The notes: generated by a model from the sequence alone, not told the origin. A stretch of DNA of 64,000 bases from Lytechinus pictus (GCF_037042905.1 NC_087256.1:28422001-28486000), one strand, 5' to 3'. Positions 47,217-58,695 are shown, numbered from the stretch's first letter. Numbers and translations: made by a program.

Positions 47217-47303
47217 TGCTCACAAGGTTTGAGATTTCATTAATGACAATCATTCATTATCAACTGTCAATCCTCTGTTTACTTCTTTAATTTATCTGCT
47301 TAG

Positions 47304-47395
47304 GATTCATCACCGATGATTTAATTCGAGTTGAAGAAAAAGGAGAGCAAAAGAAGTACATGGGTGTTTGTAAACTTCCTGGAGACGATAAGAAG
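47304..47395 (+). CDS. POLL: DNA polymerase lambda, exon encoding palm strands (3'-partial gene, exon 1 of 3 seen)
   Basis: 92 bases. The acceptor is TTAG just before 47304 and the donor is AAG|GTAATT at 47395. The first codon (Gly) is split with a preceding exon that I did not find. The 30 full codons read FITDDLIRVEEKGEQ and then KKYMGVCKLPGDDKK, matching the family-X palm segment of polymerase lambda (FLTDDL...KYLGVC.LPG), with the longer insertion that separates lambda from beta. Polymerase lambda fills short gaps in nuclear base-excision and end-joining repair. The catalytic strand carrying the first two Asp residues should lie in the missing upstream exon. The phase at the 3' end is 0, agreeing with the next exon. 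Confidence 0.9.
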
Positions 47396-48117
47396 GTAAT
47401 TTCTTGCCAATTTATTGATTTTTGTATAAAACATTCCTGAGCGGGAATTTTGGAACCAGAACTTGTTTTGAGGGTTTATAACCTCCATCCAGGAGGGGGG
47501 GGTAGCGAAATTGGCGTTTTGCTCCCTCCCGAGTCCTAATTTTTTTCACTTATTGAGACGGGAAAGTGCTCTTGTGAACCGTAACTCTAAACACATTGCC
47601 TATTAAGATGCATTTTCTTTTCTACTGTGGAACCTAGTTTGATTATGTGAAGAAATCAACATACGTAATATACAGTATGTCCCATAAAAGGGAAAACCAA
47701 TGTTCTCATTCATTTGTTCCATCATGAACAAATAATTTATGATATCTTATTAGCATCTTCAGGAAATTTTCTTTTGAAGATTTATTTTTATACTTAGTTT
47801 GATAACAAAAAGGTTATGTATCAATGAACAAGAAGAGTGTCAAATTTGACAACAACATAATAATATTTGATAATTGTGATAATAATAATGATAATAATGA
47901 ACATTATTTGTATAGCGCTTATCACAAAACATGTCTCTAAGCACCTAGGAAAAAATATAAAGAGAGAAGGAATTTCAGCAAAAAATTAAAGTATATATGG
48001 TATATAATATGTCCCTGAAAAATGTTCCCTTTTTGAGGGATGCACTGTCTTACCAATTGTTTATTTTATTATTGATTGATTGATTCAGAGTGATTTGTGT
48101 TTTGATTTTGTTGCTAG
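47396..48117 (+). other. POLL: POLL intron between exons 1 and 2, with a SINE tail
   Basis: 722-base intron with GT...AG ends. Bases 47873-47960 contain (AAT)n-type repeats and TGTATAGCGCTTATCACAAA, similar in style to the tails of the SINEs at 14977 and 17326, so a SINE fragment probably lies inside. A poly-G patch lies near 47495. Confidence 0.7.
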
Positions 48118-48231
48118 CATCGTCGTATTGACATCATTGTTGCACCGTATAGTGAATACCCTTGTGCCCTCGTTCATTTCACTGGATCTGGCCACTTCAA
48201 CCGATCCATGAGGGCGCTAGCCAAGAAAAAG
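48118..48231 (+). CDS. POLL: DNA polymerase lambda, exon with third catalytic Asp and thumb start (exon 2 of 3)
   Basis: 114 bases, 38 whole codons. The acceptor is GCTAG before 48118 and the donor AAG|GTAAAA after 48231. The first residues [16 protein letters not shown] contain the third metal-binding Asp of the family-X palm (D490 in human numbering). The next block reads [19 protein letters not shown]. In polymerases beta and lambda this begins YFTGS, where Tyr acts in sugar selection. Here the codon at 48175 is CAT (His). The Asn-Arg pair after HF, which contacts the incoming nucleotide and template, is kept. The close match to lambda over beta or mu (RSMRALAK) fixes the family member. 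Confidence 0.9.
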
Positions 48232-49055
48232 GTAAAAGCAAGTTACACTCCCAGTGGGTAACTCACTGGCAGCTAAAATAAAGATTTGAAAACTTCAGAT
48301 CAGTCAACTTATGACATGCAAATCATTATTTTTTGCTGAATTCTGTGCTATATTCTAGATTTCAAGATAACAATTTTAGATTTCCATGTAGGCCTAATGC
48401 TGAATGTGTATTTCAATTTGTATAAAATTCTATCTGAAAAAAAGAGAAAATGAGATTACAACTAAAACCGTCAATTTAGCTAAAGAAAGCCCTTGATACT
48501 GAATCCTGAGATACTTCTTGTTGGGATACGAGACAACAATGCTCTTTCATAGAGGAGAGAATATATTGCTTACATAAATTGTTTTTATATGTAAAATAAT
48601 ATTTTCTTAAAGTAATTTGCCTCTTCAGTCTGGCAGATCTGTGACTTGAAAAATTAAATCAATCTTATTGTTAATTGTGATTCTTTAGTACATGGTTTGA
48701 TGATTTGAGAATTGTGAATGTTTTACTAAGATTTTTCAAGTTAATTAATGTATAAGTTCATATTCATTCTTGCTTTTATTTTTTGTTTATCTGTGTCTGT
48801 ATGTCTCTTTTTTACTTTCCCCTACCACTATTTATATTTAACATATTTTGAAACTCGCACTAAGGATAGACATGCTCAAGCTTTTTCACTTACATTCCTG
48901 TGAAAAATCCAATGATAAGAAGGCAAAATAAAGAACGAAAATGGTAACCAATATGAACAAAGCACAAAATAGCTTGTCAATGCTCATTTCTTTTTTATAT
49001 TTAGTTTTGCCAAACATCTTGTCTTTACATGTTCATCCTTTTCTTCCTCTGACAG
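48232..49055 (+). other. POLL: POLL intron between exons 2 and 3
   Basis: 824-base AT-rich intron with GT...AG ends. No repeats or additional exons were recognised. Confidence 0.75.
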
Positions 49056-49211
49056 GGAATGTCGTTATCTGAGCATGCATTACGGACAGGGGTTGTCCGC
49101 AGAGGTCAAGAGAAGATTCATGAAGGCATTCCTCTACCAGTTCACAGTGAGAAAGATATCTTTGACCATCTTGGTTTGGACTATAGGGAACCTCAGGAGA
49201 GGGATTATTAG
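49056..49211 (+). CDS. POLL: DNA polymerase lambda, terminal coding exon (exon 3 of 3)
   Basis: 156 bases including the TAG stop at 49209-49211. The acceptor is TCTGACAG before 49056. It encodes [20 protein letters not shown], a short variable loop, then [20 protein letters not shown] and PQERDY. This is the C-terminal thumb of polymerase lambda, which in vertebrates ends LGLPYREPAERDW. The loop is several residues shorter than in human lambda. From about 49083 to the stop, the exon is itself the first unit of the tandem array that continues to 50220. Confidence 0.92.
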   Translation, partial: GMSLSEHALRTGVVRRGQEKIHEGIPLPVHSEKDIFDHLGLDYREPQERDY

Positions 49212-50220
49212 AACATAGCTTGACCTTTCTACACAGGGGTTATCCAAAGGTCAAGAGGTCAAGAGAAGATTCACGAAGGCACCCCTCTACCAGTACACAG
49301 TGAGAAAGATATCTTTGACCATCTTGGTTTGGACTATAGGGAACTTCAGGAGATAGCTTGACCTTTCTAGACAGGGGTTATGCAAAGGTCAACAGGTCAA
49401 GAGAAGATTCATAAAAGGCACTCCTGTACCAGTCCACAGTGAGAAAGATATCTTTGACCGTCTCTGTTTAGACTCCAGGGAACCTCATGAGAGGGATTAC
49501 TAGAACATTGATTGACCTTTCTAGATAAAGGTCATCCATTGAGGTCAATAGGAAATTCATGAAGGCAGTTCACTTCTCTCCAGATTAGGGTGAAATGTAT
49601 CTTTGACCATCTTGGTTTAGACTACAGGGAACCTCACGAAAGAGGTAACTAGAACATTGATTGACCTTTCTAGATGAAGGTCATCCATCGAGGTCAAGGG
49701 GTCAATAGGAAATTCATGAAGGCAGTTCACTTCTCTCCAGATTAGGGTGAAATGTATCTTTGGCCATCTTGGTTAGGACCACAGGGAACCTCGTGAAAGA
49801 GGTAACTAGAACATTGATTGACCTTTCTAGATAAAGGTCATCCATAGAGGTCGAGAAGTCAATGGGAAATTCATGAAGGTGTTTTTCTCCAGTTGATTGT
49901 GTGAAAGATATCTTTGACCATCTTGGTTAAGACTCGAGGGAAACTCATGAAAGATTACTAGAACATTGATTGACCTTTCTAGATAAATGCCATCCATAGA
50001 GGTCAAGAGGTCAACAGGAAATTCATGAAGGCAGTTCACTTCTCTCCAGTTTAGGGTGAAATGTATCTTTGGTCATCTTGATTTAGACTACAGGGAACCT
50101 CATGAAAGAGAGTACTACATGTAGAACAAAGGTTGACACATCTGGACAAAGATATGATCTGCAAAGGTCAAGAGAAAGTTTAAGAATTCCTCTCCAAGTA
50201 CAGTAAGAAAGATCTCTTTG
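49212..50220 (+). repeat. Tandem array derived from the last POLL exon
   Basis: Units of about 140-157 bases start near 49258, 49398, 49540, 49695, 49852, 50008 and 50165 (partial). Each repeats, in order, GTCAAGAGAAGATTCATGAA, GTGAGAAAGATATCTTTGAC, CATCTTGGTTTGGACTA, AGGGAACCTCA and TTGACCTTTCTAGA-type blocks. All but the last block correspond to the POLL exon from RGQEKIHEG to YREPQE. Identity to the exon falls with distance, and frames are broken, so these are not extra exons. The array probably lies in the POLL 3' UTR or just beyond it. Confidence 0.9.
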
Positions 50221-50744
50221 ATCATGATAAAACATTTTTATCGTTTGCGTGGTGACACTCTTTTATTCCCTTTTTTTATTGAATGAAATTTCGATCATTT
50301 ACTATTTAAATTGCTCTTGGGATTGACACAGATAAAATCAATGTAGTAAAATACTTTCTTGTTCACTTCAGCTGTATCGATGACAGTTTAAAAAACAAAC
50401 TCAATTTTCATATTGTATATTTTTGTAATGAAACATTAAATTGAATTCATATTTAATTGCAGTACTAAATGAATTAATTCTAAACGACTTAAGTATATTG
50501 TGAATTTTCATTCTCATATCAATGAATTCATGAAAATAAAATGATGCTTAGAAATATGACGTGCAATATGTTTACAAGTAAGATCAATTAAAAACATAAA
50601 AATGTATAGTTATATCCCAAAACTTAATGTCATTCTTTTTCGGTTCCGACTTTTCTCTATGTGTGTAATGATACACAGACTGAGCTAACAGCCAGTGCTC
50701 CAAGTAATTTCTCAATCCTTTTATGGGAAATGTTAGTCTAACAT
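50221..50744 (+). other. Probable POLL 3' UTR or downstream flank
   Basis: AT-rich. A canonical AATAAA occurs at about 50534, in context GAAAATAAAATG, and could serve as the POLL poly(A) signal, but nothing in the sequence decides this. Confidence 0.35.
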
Positions 50745-51310
50745 ACTCCAGGCTGAAAATTAAATGACTTGAACAGATTAAGAAAAATCAAACAAACAAA
50801 ACAAAATTTGATCAAAATCGGACAAGGAATATCAAAGTTTAGTTATGGCATTTTGAATATTTGCATTACTAGTATTCCGGTGAAACAGTTCTAGGCATGT
50901 CTTCATGAATATTCAATGAGCAGACTGATGATGTCATATCCCCACTTGTTCTTTTGTATTATTATATGAAATTAGGTTTATTCAATTTTTTTCCTTCAAA
51001 AAAAAAATGTTGGAATAGCAACTGATTAAGTGCATTAGATATTCATTGCTGCAACTTATTTCATTACAAGGGAGATTTATCATTCTCACATGTATGAACA
51101 AAATGAAATCTCATATATTAACATAAGAAAAAGGAAAGTGGGGAATGAATATTCATGACGACGAGCATATAACCGTTTTCACAATATATTGTTAAATATT
51201 AGAATTCTATAACTTTGCAATTTAGATTTTTTATGATATTTTCCGCATTTTGCTCTGTGAATTTTACTTTTTTTATTTAGATATGTTTTCAGCCCGGAGC
51301 ATCCCTTTAA
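50745..51310. mobile_element. MITE, TTAAAGGGATGGTC family (copy 3)
   Basis: The left end is decayed (CTCCAGGCTGAAAATTAAAT). The right end is clear (TTTCAGCCCGGAGCATCCCTTTAA-type). The centre contains CGGTGAAACAGTTC, GATGATGTCATATCCCCACT and AATATTCATGACGACG, as in copies 1 and 2. Confidence 0.85.
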
Positions 51311-51579
51311 TAATGGCAACTGATTACAATCCATTTTGATGCATTCAGTCTTGCTTGGACATGAAAGATGCTCTGTTATCCCCCCCTGTTATCCTCTGTT
51401 AGCTCCCTTCCTCTGGTGAAAACCAAGGAAGCTCTCCATTAACTTCTGGAAAATGTAGCTGAATGGATTTAACATTATCGTAGAGTATTAAACCGAGCTA
51501 TGTCAATCAGTGTTTAGTACAATATAGGATATAATAAAGAGAATTAATAGTTGAAGAGATTGATTGGACAAGCATAAAT

Positions 51580-51845
51580 TTTCACTTTATTTTATATCAT
51601 TCAATTTCATTGACTGTACATTATTCCCATCATGACAATAAATGTCCTGTGTGTATGTTCAATGTAATTACATGTATCTTATTTATGTTATGTTGATATT
51701 TTTTGTTCTTGCTGTTCTCTGTAAGGGATCACCTTGCTCAACAAGCATAAGCCTCTCGGGGTGCAACCCATTTTTTAACCTTTTGTACATTTTATATTGT
51801 AACATCTGAAAATGAATAAATGAATTAAAATAAATTAATTGAATT
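51580..51845 (+). mobile_element. Possible LINE 3'-end remnant
   Basis: A block with GTAAGGGATCACCTTGCTCA, AACAAGCATAAGCCTCTCGG and GGTGCAACCCATTTTTTAAC, followed by A-rich sequence with AATGAATAAATGAATT, looks like the 3' UTR and tail of a non-LTR element. No coding part is present. Evidence is by style only. Confidence 0.4.
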
Positions 51846-53932
51846 AGGTCCTTTTCATAGGAATCGCGTATTATTATGCAATAATTGTGATGTTTAAACA
51901 AAGTGGATATGAATTCAATGTAGTATGACTGTCAAATCAATCTGTATTCTATCATTGTACAGTTATTCAGATGAAATGTATTTGTATCGATTCTATTTTC
52001 ATCAATTAACTCATTTGAATATTGATCTTTTCATACATAAGTATGAATATCGCATATAAATGTTTATTTTTGTAATAAAAATAAGTCAAGAAAATCACTT
52101 TGGAGTGAAATTTATATGAAATAATTACAGGTGTCGTGAAATTCTGTGTTATTGTTGTTACATTTCAATTCAATATTTTCATCAAAACTTAAACAATAAG
52201 AATTTGTACGCAAGAACAATTGACAGAATTACCATAGTCTATTCTGTTCTAGTTTTCACTGTCTCACACTGCAGTTATACCAAGTTTAAGATTTACACAA
52301 ATAAAGTACTTTCAACTATTATCAATACTCTTCTATAAATCATACCTCAAACTAAACACCACTACATTCACTTCAACTGAACTACCACTTGATATAAAAC
52401 TACACCTCATACAGCTAATATTCTTGGGGCAACAATTATGTTTATTTCCAACAAGCATGTGTAATTTTGCATAACATTATCAAGTAATCAAAGTATATGA
52501 CAGTTGAGAAATAACTTACAAACTATCAATGAATACATTTTACTAGTGGTGCAGGAGTCATCTTCAATCACATGTTGCCAATCAAACCAACAATAATCAA
52601 GATCTTTTTATTTCTCTGCAACCTGTACCCCAGAAAATGACTATTTCTATCGACAAAATATCACACGGAATTTTCAATGCTCTGTGCTAATATTACACTA
52701 TGTAGTCAGCAGTGTATGTATGTACAAAATTTTAGTTTATTCTATTTTACAATAAAGAGCAGCAACAAATATTTACACACTACACAAGTTGTTGATATTT
52801 TATCCAAGTCTTCAACAAAAGCCAAGTGGATGAATTTGGCAAACACACACGATGTCGAAATAAAACTTGACAGGTCCTCCTGAATTGAAGCCAAGATATG
52901 ATACACATATATAGAAAGGCCTATCGATAATACATTCATTGAGCGTGATGCAATGATCTGAGCATAATGCACAAAAACCTGCATTCCTCCACTATTTTTA
53001 CTTCAACGATCGATGTAAGGTCTGTTTTAAAGGTATGAAAGTTTATTGACCCCTCATAGAAATGAGCAATGGTGAAATAAAAGGGCTCGCACCAATCATT
53101 CTTTCCCAAAACTATGTAAATTTCTCGGCCTATCAGCATGCATTCAAGAATCTTTAACATACAAACAAATGAAAGAGTTATAAAAAAAAACGAATAGTGA
53201 TAAAATCAACAATTAGAACAAGCACTGCAGCACATTTATCAGTGTCACATTTTGAATCATGCATGTAACCTACACTGACCTCTTAAGATCCTGAACACAA
53301 AGGGAATTCCCCTCGCTACATTTTATTAGAATGCATGCCTGTTGTTCATGACAAGACAGCAATAAAACGAGGAAAATAGCATTACAAATAATTTCCTAAT
53401 CAAGGTAAACGGCTAAATTTCATGAATCTCACAGTTTTTTTCTTTTTTCACGCCACTTTACAGCCTATTTTCTAATCTGTTTTCGATTCGTTGATAAAAA
53501 AGCAAATCATAATGTGCTTAAATTACATTAATACCCAGCTATTATACCCCTTAACCAAAAACAAACATGTAACTTTCGGAACACCACCCACACTAAAAAG
53601 CTATACTTGTATGAAATATTATTAATCAAAACGACATGATCTTGACCCGATTATTTCCTTGTCAAAAAATCATAATTTTGGTCCATATCATGGGGGGGGG
53701 GACATATTCTTGGCTAAATACGAGTAAGACTTTCGGCTATTTGCACTTTTGAATAGAAAAGCAAGGATATACCTTTACTATACATTCCTTTAACATACAT
53801 GGCATAATCGAAAGATAATGTGAGTACATCATATAAAATACTAAAGAACCTGGCCAAACTTTGACCACAAACCTTCTTACATGATGGATAACTTAATGTA
53901 CTAAAGACATGCTTATCTCGGTTATTTTTTTC
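51846..53932. other. Intergenic or convergent 3' UTR DNA, nothing recognised
   Basis: 2.1 kb of AT-rich DNA between the convergent POLL and CSNK1A1 genes. Reading frames at 52677-53160 overlap on opposite strands without a domain. A poly-G run is at 53693-53701. Confidence 0.45.
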
Positions 53933-54272
53933 AAGTTTGGTGTTGACCTTTTTTGTATGTGTTGGTGTTGGATGATTTAAACATGAACGTGAGCACAGCA
54001 CCAAACTTCCAATCAGGTTTGGTGTTGATGTTGGATGATTTTAACGTGAGCACAGCACCAAACTTTCAATCAGGTTTGGTGTTGGTGTTGGGACAATTTT
54101 TAACATCAGCCATGAGCACAGCACCAAACTTAAAATAAAGTTAAGTTTGTAACAAAACTCACTTTGTGTTGAGCTATCAATAACAAGATATTCATCAAGT
54201 TGGTAAACTCAGATTAGGTGTTGGCACTAGGTGAGGCAATCTAATTTGTACTTCCAACACCAAACATGAAAT
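53933..54272. mobile_element. Inverted-repeat element with an internally amplified end (copy 1)
   Basis: The left end AGTTTGGTGTTGACCT and the right end CCAACACCAAACATGAAAT are partly complementary. Near the left end a unit of about 60 bases, with GGTTTGGTGTTGATGTTGGA, GATTTTAACGTGAGCACAGC and ACCAAACTTTCAATCAG, is repeated three times. The forward frame at 53953-54138 encodes the resulting peptide repeat and is not considered a gene. A simpler copy is at 58500-58695. Confidence 0.65.
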
Positions 54273-54408
54273 CAACCATCCATGGATAATGGTTAAGTCA
54301 AATCACAAAGTTAGTTGAACATTTCTGCTCGAATGCAAGTACTTTGGCGACTGAGCATCTGTTGGCTTCAAAAATAGAGGGCGCCATTGTATCCAGTTAA
54401 TCAGAGTC

Positions 54409-54551
54409 ATTAATAGAGGGAGTTCGGCCAACCCGGTTTCAACGGGTAACCCACATGGCAAGTAATGCGTGTCAGGCAAGCCCAATTCGAAAGAAATTAC
54501 GCCATGTTGGTATCACTCACTGAAAAATGGGTTGGCCGAACTCTATTAATT
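54409..54551. mobile_element. MITE, about 143 bp, ends ATTAATAGAG
   Basis: ATTAATAGAGGGAGTTCGGC and CAACCCGG at the left are matched by GGGTTGGCCGAACTCTATTAAT at the right. The centre has GGGTAACCCACATGGC against GCCATGTTGGTATCAC. No coding content. Confidence 0.8.
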
Positions 54552-56820
54552 GCTCTGCATTTAATACATGACCAAAAGACTTTTAAAGCAAGGAAAAAAG
54601 GTACGAAATGTAACAAGACTATCATGAATTGATAACACTGGATTATAATACACATGCAATAACATTTATATAGTATAATACCCAATCCAAGCCTCAATAA
54701 ATCAAATTTGTTGTATTTGAATATGCCATTGTAATCACTAATTGTACATCCTGGCTCATTTGATAGGATTTAATACCTGTTCTGAAATTTCATCATCATA
54801 AAGCTTTAACATGCACTGCTCCATAATGATGCCAAGAAAAAAAATCTGCATTTTTAACAACTTTACCAGCAATTAACATCCAGCCATTTTTTTTTAGCTC
54901 AGCTTGCACTTGTTGGACATTTTCACGAATAATTGTGATTTTGAAATTCATAAAATATGAATCCATGCCTCAACTATACAGTAATCCACTGTTTGCACTG
55001 TGGGAGGAACTTCGAAAATAAATTATAGGTTTATTTCTTGTGAGCTGTAATTCCATAATTAGACACATGGGGGTTGGCGTGACGTCTGAATATTAACATA
55101 AAGGCAAGTTTTACATTGGCTGTGGAATGCAAAGAAAATACATGAACGATCGAACCTATATTTACAAAATAATTGAATACAGCCAGTCTGAAGCTAAATG
55201 CTTTCTCTTTCCAATTTAAATCTGGCACTCCAAAAGTCAATGATACCAGAATATCAAGATCGAATCTCTTCCATTATGAATCAAACATAGTTGGTATCAA
55301 AGCATTTTTTTTTTTACAAGATTTCAAACAAAGACACCGTACTAAATCTGAAGTTCTTAACATTTAACAAAATTGCTTGAATTCTAGATGGTTTTGCCAG
55401 CGATTGAATTGAAAGACACCTTTATGTTATACTCCTCTGAATACCTTGCACTGCACCAAAATCTATTCCCACACTGGTAAACTAGTCTTGCAAATAAACT
55501 ACAAAGTAACTTCCATGAGCAAGACTTCTTCTACTGCCTTCCATGTTGATAAAAGCAATGTTTTTCAAAAGTCAAATATGATTTATACATCTGATAACCT
55601 CCATCCATTTGTTGCGTCTGTACTTCAGACAGAAATAGCAAGGTTTGTGAACCTGTAACGTCCACACCATTCGTGTAGTAGCCATAGCACGGTCGATCAA
55701 CTGACTTAACAGATCGACCCTGATGGCCTTTCTACCAAGCTGGCCCGACCTAGCACCAAATCGACTCCTTGATCGGGCCTGATCCAGTTGGCAGCTTGGG
55801 GGTTGGAGCTTAGTTGCTAGTAGCATAAAACACTACCAACAATTTTGAAGTACAGTAACGCACATATTAATACGAAAATCTTTGATTCTAAATCTAAATA
55901 AAGGGGAATATGATCTCAAAATGAAAATGGTGGATTAGCTATCATTGAGGTATCACCAAAGTGAATGTTTGACGTCTACCTGTTACACACACGTTTGATG
56001 ATTTAAAAAAAAAAGGATGGTTGTCGTTTCCAATGTAAACATAATCCTTCTTGATGAGTGAAAAAAGACATCAATATATCACAGTGGAACAAATACCAAA
56101 AAATTACTAGTAATATACAAAGCCTTTAAATGCTATAAATCATCTATTCATTAATGAGACAAAGATTTTGCTAAAAGAGAACCAAACTCATAAACTTTTC
56201 CACGGGCATTTACTTAAAGCATATCAATAGTTTACTCCAGTACACTTAAAATTTGAAGAAGCGAACAATTCAAAAGACCCATTTCATCGTACCATTCTAA
56301 TTCAATTACATGTTGCTTTCAGGTGCAATTTTATCAGATTGATTGGTGTACATATTTTCAGAGGAACAATTCTTCGATTTTAAAACGCGACAGCAACATG
56401 GAAACCCCAAACACACACACAAAAAATAAAACGGCGATATGAAGACCAAAAAAATAATACCACCACTCGATTGAATCGTTGAATATACATCGCATGATCA
56501 TAGCCTTATTGTGTATTTACAAGAATTTTCTACAGTTTGGCTTTTACTCGAAAAGCCTTCCCAAAAATTAGCACTAACCCGTCATCATACTAGTAGTACA
56601 AAAATATACAAGGAGAGAATAGCCCAGCCACTCGTGGAGCTATGCATTTTCCTCGAATGGCTACGGCTAGTCCATTGTAATAAAATAAATAAGACATCCA
56701 TGTACAACATACTAAGCATGTGAGAGAAGGTACCCCAATTAATTTCTTAATTCTTATTCATTTCAAACGCTAAGAGATGAGGATATTATTTGAAAGAGCT
56801 ATGCCAACAACACACCATTT
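54552..56820. other. Intergenic or CSNK1A1 3' region, nothing recognised
   Basis: AT-rich DNA. A GC-richer patch at 55660-55815 (GATCGACC, TGGCCCGACC, GATCGGGCCT) may be a decayed repeat but shows no clear ends. No gene is supported. Confidence 0.4.
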
Positions 56821-56971
56821 AGGGGCCTCGTTCATAAAGAGTAATTACAACTATGGTAACTTTGCCATGCTGTCAACTACCAAGGTAACGCAGCTTAGCG
56901 GCCAATCACAATCAAAGTTTCTGTGGCAGCTGCAACGATGGCAAAGTTGCCATAGTTGTGAAACCGCCCCC
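56821..56971. mobile_element. MITE, about 150 bp, ends with ACAACTATGG arms
   Basis: ACAACTATGGTAACTTTGCC near 56848 pairs with GGCAAAGTTGCCATAGTTGT near 56940-56960. The outer ends are GGGGCCTCGTTCATAAAG and GAAACCGCCCC. It directly abuts the next MITE. Confidence 0.75.
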
Positions 56972-57152
56972 CTGGGGTGTTTCATAAAGCTGTTCGTAAG
57001 TTAAGAGCAACTTTAAGAACGTCTGGTGAACCTTTCTTACGCGATAAACCATCGCCAATGAACATTTTGGTGTATACCATTTACCACAAGAAACGATCAC
57101 CAGTCGATCTTAAAGTCGCTCTTAACTTACGAACAGCTTTGTGAAACACCCA
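56972..57152. mobile_element. MITE, GTTTCATAAAGCTGTTCG family (copy 4)
   Basis: Complete copy: GGGGTGTTTCATAAAGCTGT at the left and CGAACAGCTTTGTGAAACACCC at the right, with the same GAGCAACTTTAAGAACGT-type arms as at 27132. Confidence 0.9.
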
Positions 57153-58119
57153 TCAGGTCTCATAAAATGAAATTTATGAATGTTACCCGTTATAGATGTA
57201 TTTCCATTCGCTCTATATCAGTACCTACAAATTACGTCTTCCATGCATACAGATTGAATCAAATGTATAGTCAAAAAGAAATACTGGTACATTGGATTAA
57301 TATCAGTATTATGTACGCTGTATTTTTTCCCACGGGTTATCAAAATACAACAATATCTAGTCAGTATATGTAATTAACTTTTTTTGGGGGGGGGGGGTAA
57401 GGTCAGATATGTTAAAATCCTAATCTATTCACTATTCAAAATCAGGCAATATGAATAAAGTTTGGCATTTTATAGTGAAAAGTATTTCAGACCGCAAGTG
57501 TATTAAATGGGTATACACGTATTGAGACGGGAATATATCAAGAAAAGGTTAATGTTGTATACTAAAGATTAATTTTAGTTTCTACTTTTCTACTTTTAGT
57601 GGCTCCAAGTTGTTTTGTAACATACTGCCTCGATTAAAAATCAAACTTGTAAAGTGTTCAGGGTGGTAGTCTGGGGGGGGGGGAGTTTGACCTGTATTAT
57701 GACACTCTGGCAAGGTTGCCACCAGTGACTGTTCACTGGTGGAAACTTTTATCGGGCGACACTTTGTCATAGAGGACAGAGCCTCAACAAAAATAATCGG
57801 TTGTTATGCCTTAAACACTATGATTTTCATATTTTTTCTTTGTCATTGGGGAAATTAGTGTCTAGTGGGAGGGTGTGATATTGCAATGAATACCAGTTGG
57901 AAAAGTTGAGTTGTTGAGAATTCTGACTGGTGGTGTTACAAGGGTCTCCATTGCAGGATAATCAAGATGTCAGAAACTGAAATCTGGTAAAAGCCTGAAG
58001 ATTGGTATCTCCGATCAATTTGGACTGGCTTGCTGGATTAAAGCCTCTAGCAGGTGAAACTGGGGTGTTGTTATTATAATACCTTCACAGATAAACAGAC
58101 AGGTACAGATACTTCAACT
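57153..58119. other. Intergenic, nothing recognised
   Basis: Poly-G runs at about 57384-57396 and 57675-57685. A small hairpin, CCACCAGTGA with TCACTGGTGG, is near 57718-57745. No gene was seen. Confidence 0.45.
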
Positions 58120-58386
58120 CGGCCCCGTTTAATAAAATACTTGCGATTGATCCAATCAATTAAAGCTATTGAAAGCAAGTAACGTCAGCTTAGGAATGCA
58201 TGTCGGTTGAAAATACTCTATGATTTATAATCGTGCATTCATCATTTTCTTGACATATCTCCGTGTTCCTCATTATTTCCAAAGGGAGGCTTTTCACATT
58301 TCCTGTATGAAGAATTATGACAGTGATGGATTTCCATAGCTGAGATCAATTGGATCGATCGCATCTCTTTGTAAGATGGGGCCCTA
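58120..58386. mobile_element. MITE, about 267 bp, ends GGCCCCGTTTAATAAA
   Basis: CGGCCCCGTTTAATAAAATA with GCGATTGATCCAATCAATTA at the left is matched imperfectly by GATCAATTGGATCGATCGCA with TCTTTGTAAGATGGGGCCC at the right. The centre is unique. Confidence 0.75.
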
Positions 58387-58499
58387 AGAGATCAACAAGT
58401 GATAGCTCTGTTGTATAACTCTAACCTATGACTGCTAATCTGTATGACAGTGTTTAAACCTTGCTTTGATGCTAAACAATGCTACATACAATAATGGGT

Positions 58500-58695
58500 G
58501 ATGTTAAGCTTGGTGTCGACCTTTCGGTGTTAGGGTTGGGTTGAGTTTTACAAGAGCAGAGCACCAAACTAGAAATGAAGCTGGTGTCAGGATTGACCTA
58601 ATATGTGTTGAGCTTTCTATTTCAAAACTCATATCTGGTGTTAGACAATTTGATTGTGCTTTCAACACCAGCACCAACGCCAAATTAGAAATCCC
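58500..58695. mobile_element. Inverted-repeat element, GGTGTTG/CACCAAAC family (copy 2)
   Basis: AGCTTGGTGTCGACCTTTCG at the left, AGCACCAAACTAGAAATGAA in the middle, and TTCAACACCAGCACCAACGC with CAAATTAGAAATC at the right follow the order seen at 53933, without the threefold amplification. Confidence 0.6.

Noticed and set aside
49258..50220. Alternative terminal exons of POLL in the downstream repeats
   Set aside because: The units carry frame-breaking changes, lack conserved acceptors, and decay with distance. A tandem array explains them better.
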